Below, piece after piece: positions 13,106 to 13,882 of a stretch of 13,882 nt of DNA. This DNA is from Bifidobacterium breve (lineage in GTDB: Bacteria > Actinomycetota > Acidimicrobiia > Acidimicrobiales > Ilumatobacteraceae): the NCBI GenBank assembly GCA_945871625.1, contig CAMBWL010000013.1:1-13882 (forward strand), given 5' to 3'. The notes under the pieces were generated by a model, which saw only the letters and a list, made by a program, of their open reading frames with translations, did no database searches and was not told where the DNA came from. Within the stretch, counting starts at the first letter, position 1. The number at the start of each line of letters is the position of its first letter. Position numbers and translations under genes: made by a program.

Positions 13106-13783
13106 AAATCTTTGCCAAAGACGGTCGCGAAAAATTTCGACAAAATTAAATGGTTTGGAATATCACGGGTCGTCGGCATCGCAGTCAGCGTTGTGGCTGT
13201 GGCGCTTGCAGGTTGGTGGTTGGTGCGAGTACCGCCACCACCGCCAGAGGCGAACCTGCCGTTTGCAAGCACTACGGTCGTCGCGAACAGATCGGGCGTC
13301 GAGAGTGCTACGGCTGCGAAAACTGCACAAGTCATAACGGTGCATGTTGCCGGTGCAGTAAAGACGCCAGGTGTTTATCGACTGCGTCTGGGTTCGCGAG
13401 TTGTTGACGGCATTGCTGCCGCAGGTGGTGCGACGAGTGCCGCGAATCTCGACGTAATTAATTTGGCGACTGTTTTAAATGAGGGCGAGCAACTTTATGT
13501 ACCCAAACGCGGTGAGAAGCCGCACACGATTATCGGGCGACCACAGTCAGGAAGTTCGACGACGACGGGTGGTGCTGGCAACGCAACGCAGGTGATAAAT
13601 ATCAACTTGGCATCTGTTGTTGAACTCGAACAATTGCCTGGTGTTGGACCGGCGACGGCAAAGGCAATTGTCACGTATCGCGAAAAGAACGGTGCATTTC
13701 GGGCGGTCGAAGATTTGCTGAAAGTTCGTGGAATCGGTCCCGCAAAGTTGAGGGAGATTTTGCCTCGTGCTCGCGTCGACTAA
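13103..13783 (+). CDS. comEA: ComEA-type competence DNA-binding protein (SLBB + helix-hairpin-helix)
   Basis: ComEA is a membrane-anchored DNA receptor that binds incoming double-stranded DNA outside the membrane and ratchets it toward the ComEC channel. The 226-residue protein has a basic N-terminus, one membrane segment (about 20-41) and a Pro-rich stalk (PPPPP, 44-48). A SLBB/soluble-ligand-binding domain follows (about 76-136; HVAGAVKTPGVYRL). A Gly/Ser/Thr linker (about 145-160) leads to a C-terminal (HhH)2 DNA-binding module beginning ININLASVVELEQLPG (165-180), with hairpins LPGVGPATAKAI (178-189) and VRGIGPAKLREI (208-219). The ATG at 13103 is the first possible start after an in-frame stop at 13079, and TTG at 13112 is an alternative. 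No Shine-Dalgarno is visible, and the ATG sits in an inverted repeat. No comEC appears before the window ends. Confidence 0.9.
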   Translation: MKSLPKTVAKNFDKIKWFGISRVVGIAVSVVAVALAGWWLVRVPPPPPEANLPFASTTVVANRSGVESATAAKTAQVITVHVAGAVKTPGVYRLRLGSRVVDGIAAAGGATSAANLDVINLATVLNEGEQLYVPKRGEKPHTIIGRPQSGSSTTTGGAGNATQVININLASVVELEQLPGVGPATAKAIVTYREKNGAFRAVEDLLKVRGIGPAKLREILPRARVD

Positions 13784-13881
13784 AGCACGCCGAGCACGAT
13801 CGCGGCCAGTGCGAGCGAAATCAACGACCCCAGCACCAACCCGATGGCCAGCGGTCGAAATTCGCGACGCCACTCTGGCCA
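13780..13881 (-). CDS. C-terminal fragment of an unrecognised membrane protein (5' end outside window)
   Basis: On the minus strand the frame entering at 13881 is open for 33 residues to a TAG at 13780-13782. It reads as a charged stretch (WPEWRREFRP) followed by one strongly hydrophobic segment of about 23 residues (LAIGLVLGSLISLALAAIVL plus GVL), which is a typical C-terminal transmembrane helix with its positive charges just before it. The stop overlaps the comEA stop by 4 nt (CTAA). A longer open frame over the same bases in another phase has Arg-rich composition and looks like a shadow. I cannot name the family. Confidence 0.5.
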   Translation of the reverse strand, partial: WPEWRREFRPLAIGLVLGSLISLALAAIVLGVL

Positions 13882-13882
13882 A

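Noticed and set aside
13547..13882. 111-residue minus-strand frame at the right edge
   Set aside because: Most of it is antisense to comEA's DNA-binding module, and its composition is Arg/Thr-rich. The other phase gives a plausible membrane protein end.

Overview
The window looks like chromosome from an actinobacterium, most likely a moderate-GC member such as a freshwater Acidimicrobiia relative. This is inferred from gene families rather than a marker phylogeny. ProRS begins like mycobacterial/streptomycete ProS. A DsbA-family protein closely resembles the mycothiol-dependent reductase Rv2466c. A bacterial PAC2 protein, an ACAD10-type phosphotransferase and a CGPC thioredoxin-TPR protein are also present. 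The content is mainly housekeeping, with tight gene packing and frequent GTG/TTG starts. I see no CRISPR array, insertion sequence, prophage, tRNA or rRNA, and no gene-free stretch longer than about 210 bases.

Layout. Bases 1-237 hold the 3' end of an unrecognised gene on the + strand. It converges on a minus-strand cluster read right to left: proS (prolyl-tRNA synthetase), manA (mannose-6-phosphate isomerase) and a secreted SGNH/GDSL hydrolase with a Thr/Pro tail. A 207-bp divergent region (3837-4043) separates proS from the + strand rimP-nusA-infB transcription/translation operon. That region carries a candidate promoter and a leader with a terminator-like hairpin plus further mutually exclusive hairpins, which suggests attenuation of the nusA operon. 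After infB come an Rv2466c-like DsbA-family protein and an acetylpolyamine-amidohydrolase-type deacetylase. The usual ylxR (between nusA and infB) and rbfA/truB (after infB) are absent here.

From 10358 to about 12283 a minus-strand pair encodes a PAC2-family protein and an aminoglycoside-phosphotransferase-fold kinase. Diverging from it, on the + strand, are a thioredoxin-TPR (CnoX-like) protein and ComEA, a DNA-uptake protein whose start codon lies in a perfect inverted repeat. The window ends in the C-terminus of a small or truncated membrane protein on the minus strand, converging on comEA with a 4-nt overlap of stop codons.

No wholly new system is evident. The most interesting signals are regulatory: the structured rimP leader and the start-codon hairpin of comEA. 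Next come the rearranged nusA operon and the monothiol (CPWA) variant of the mycothiol-dependent reductase family.
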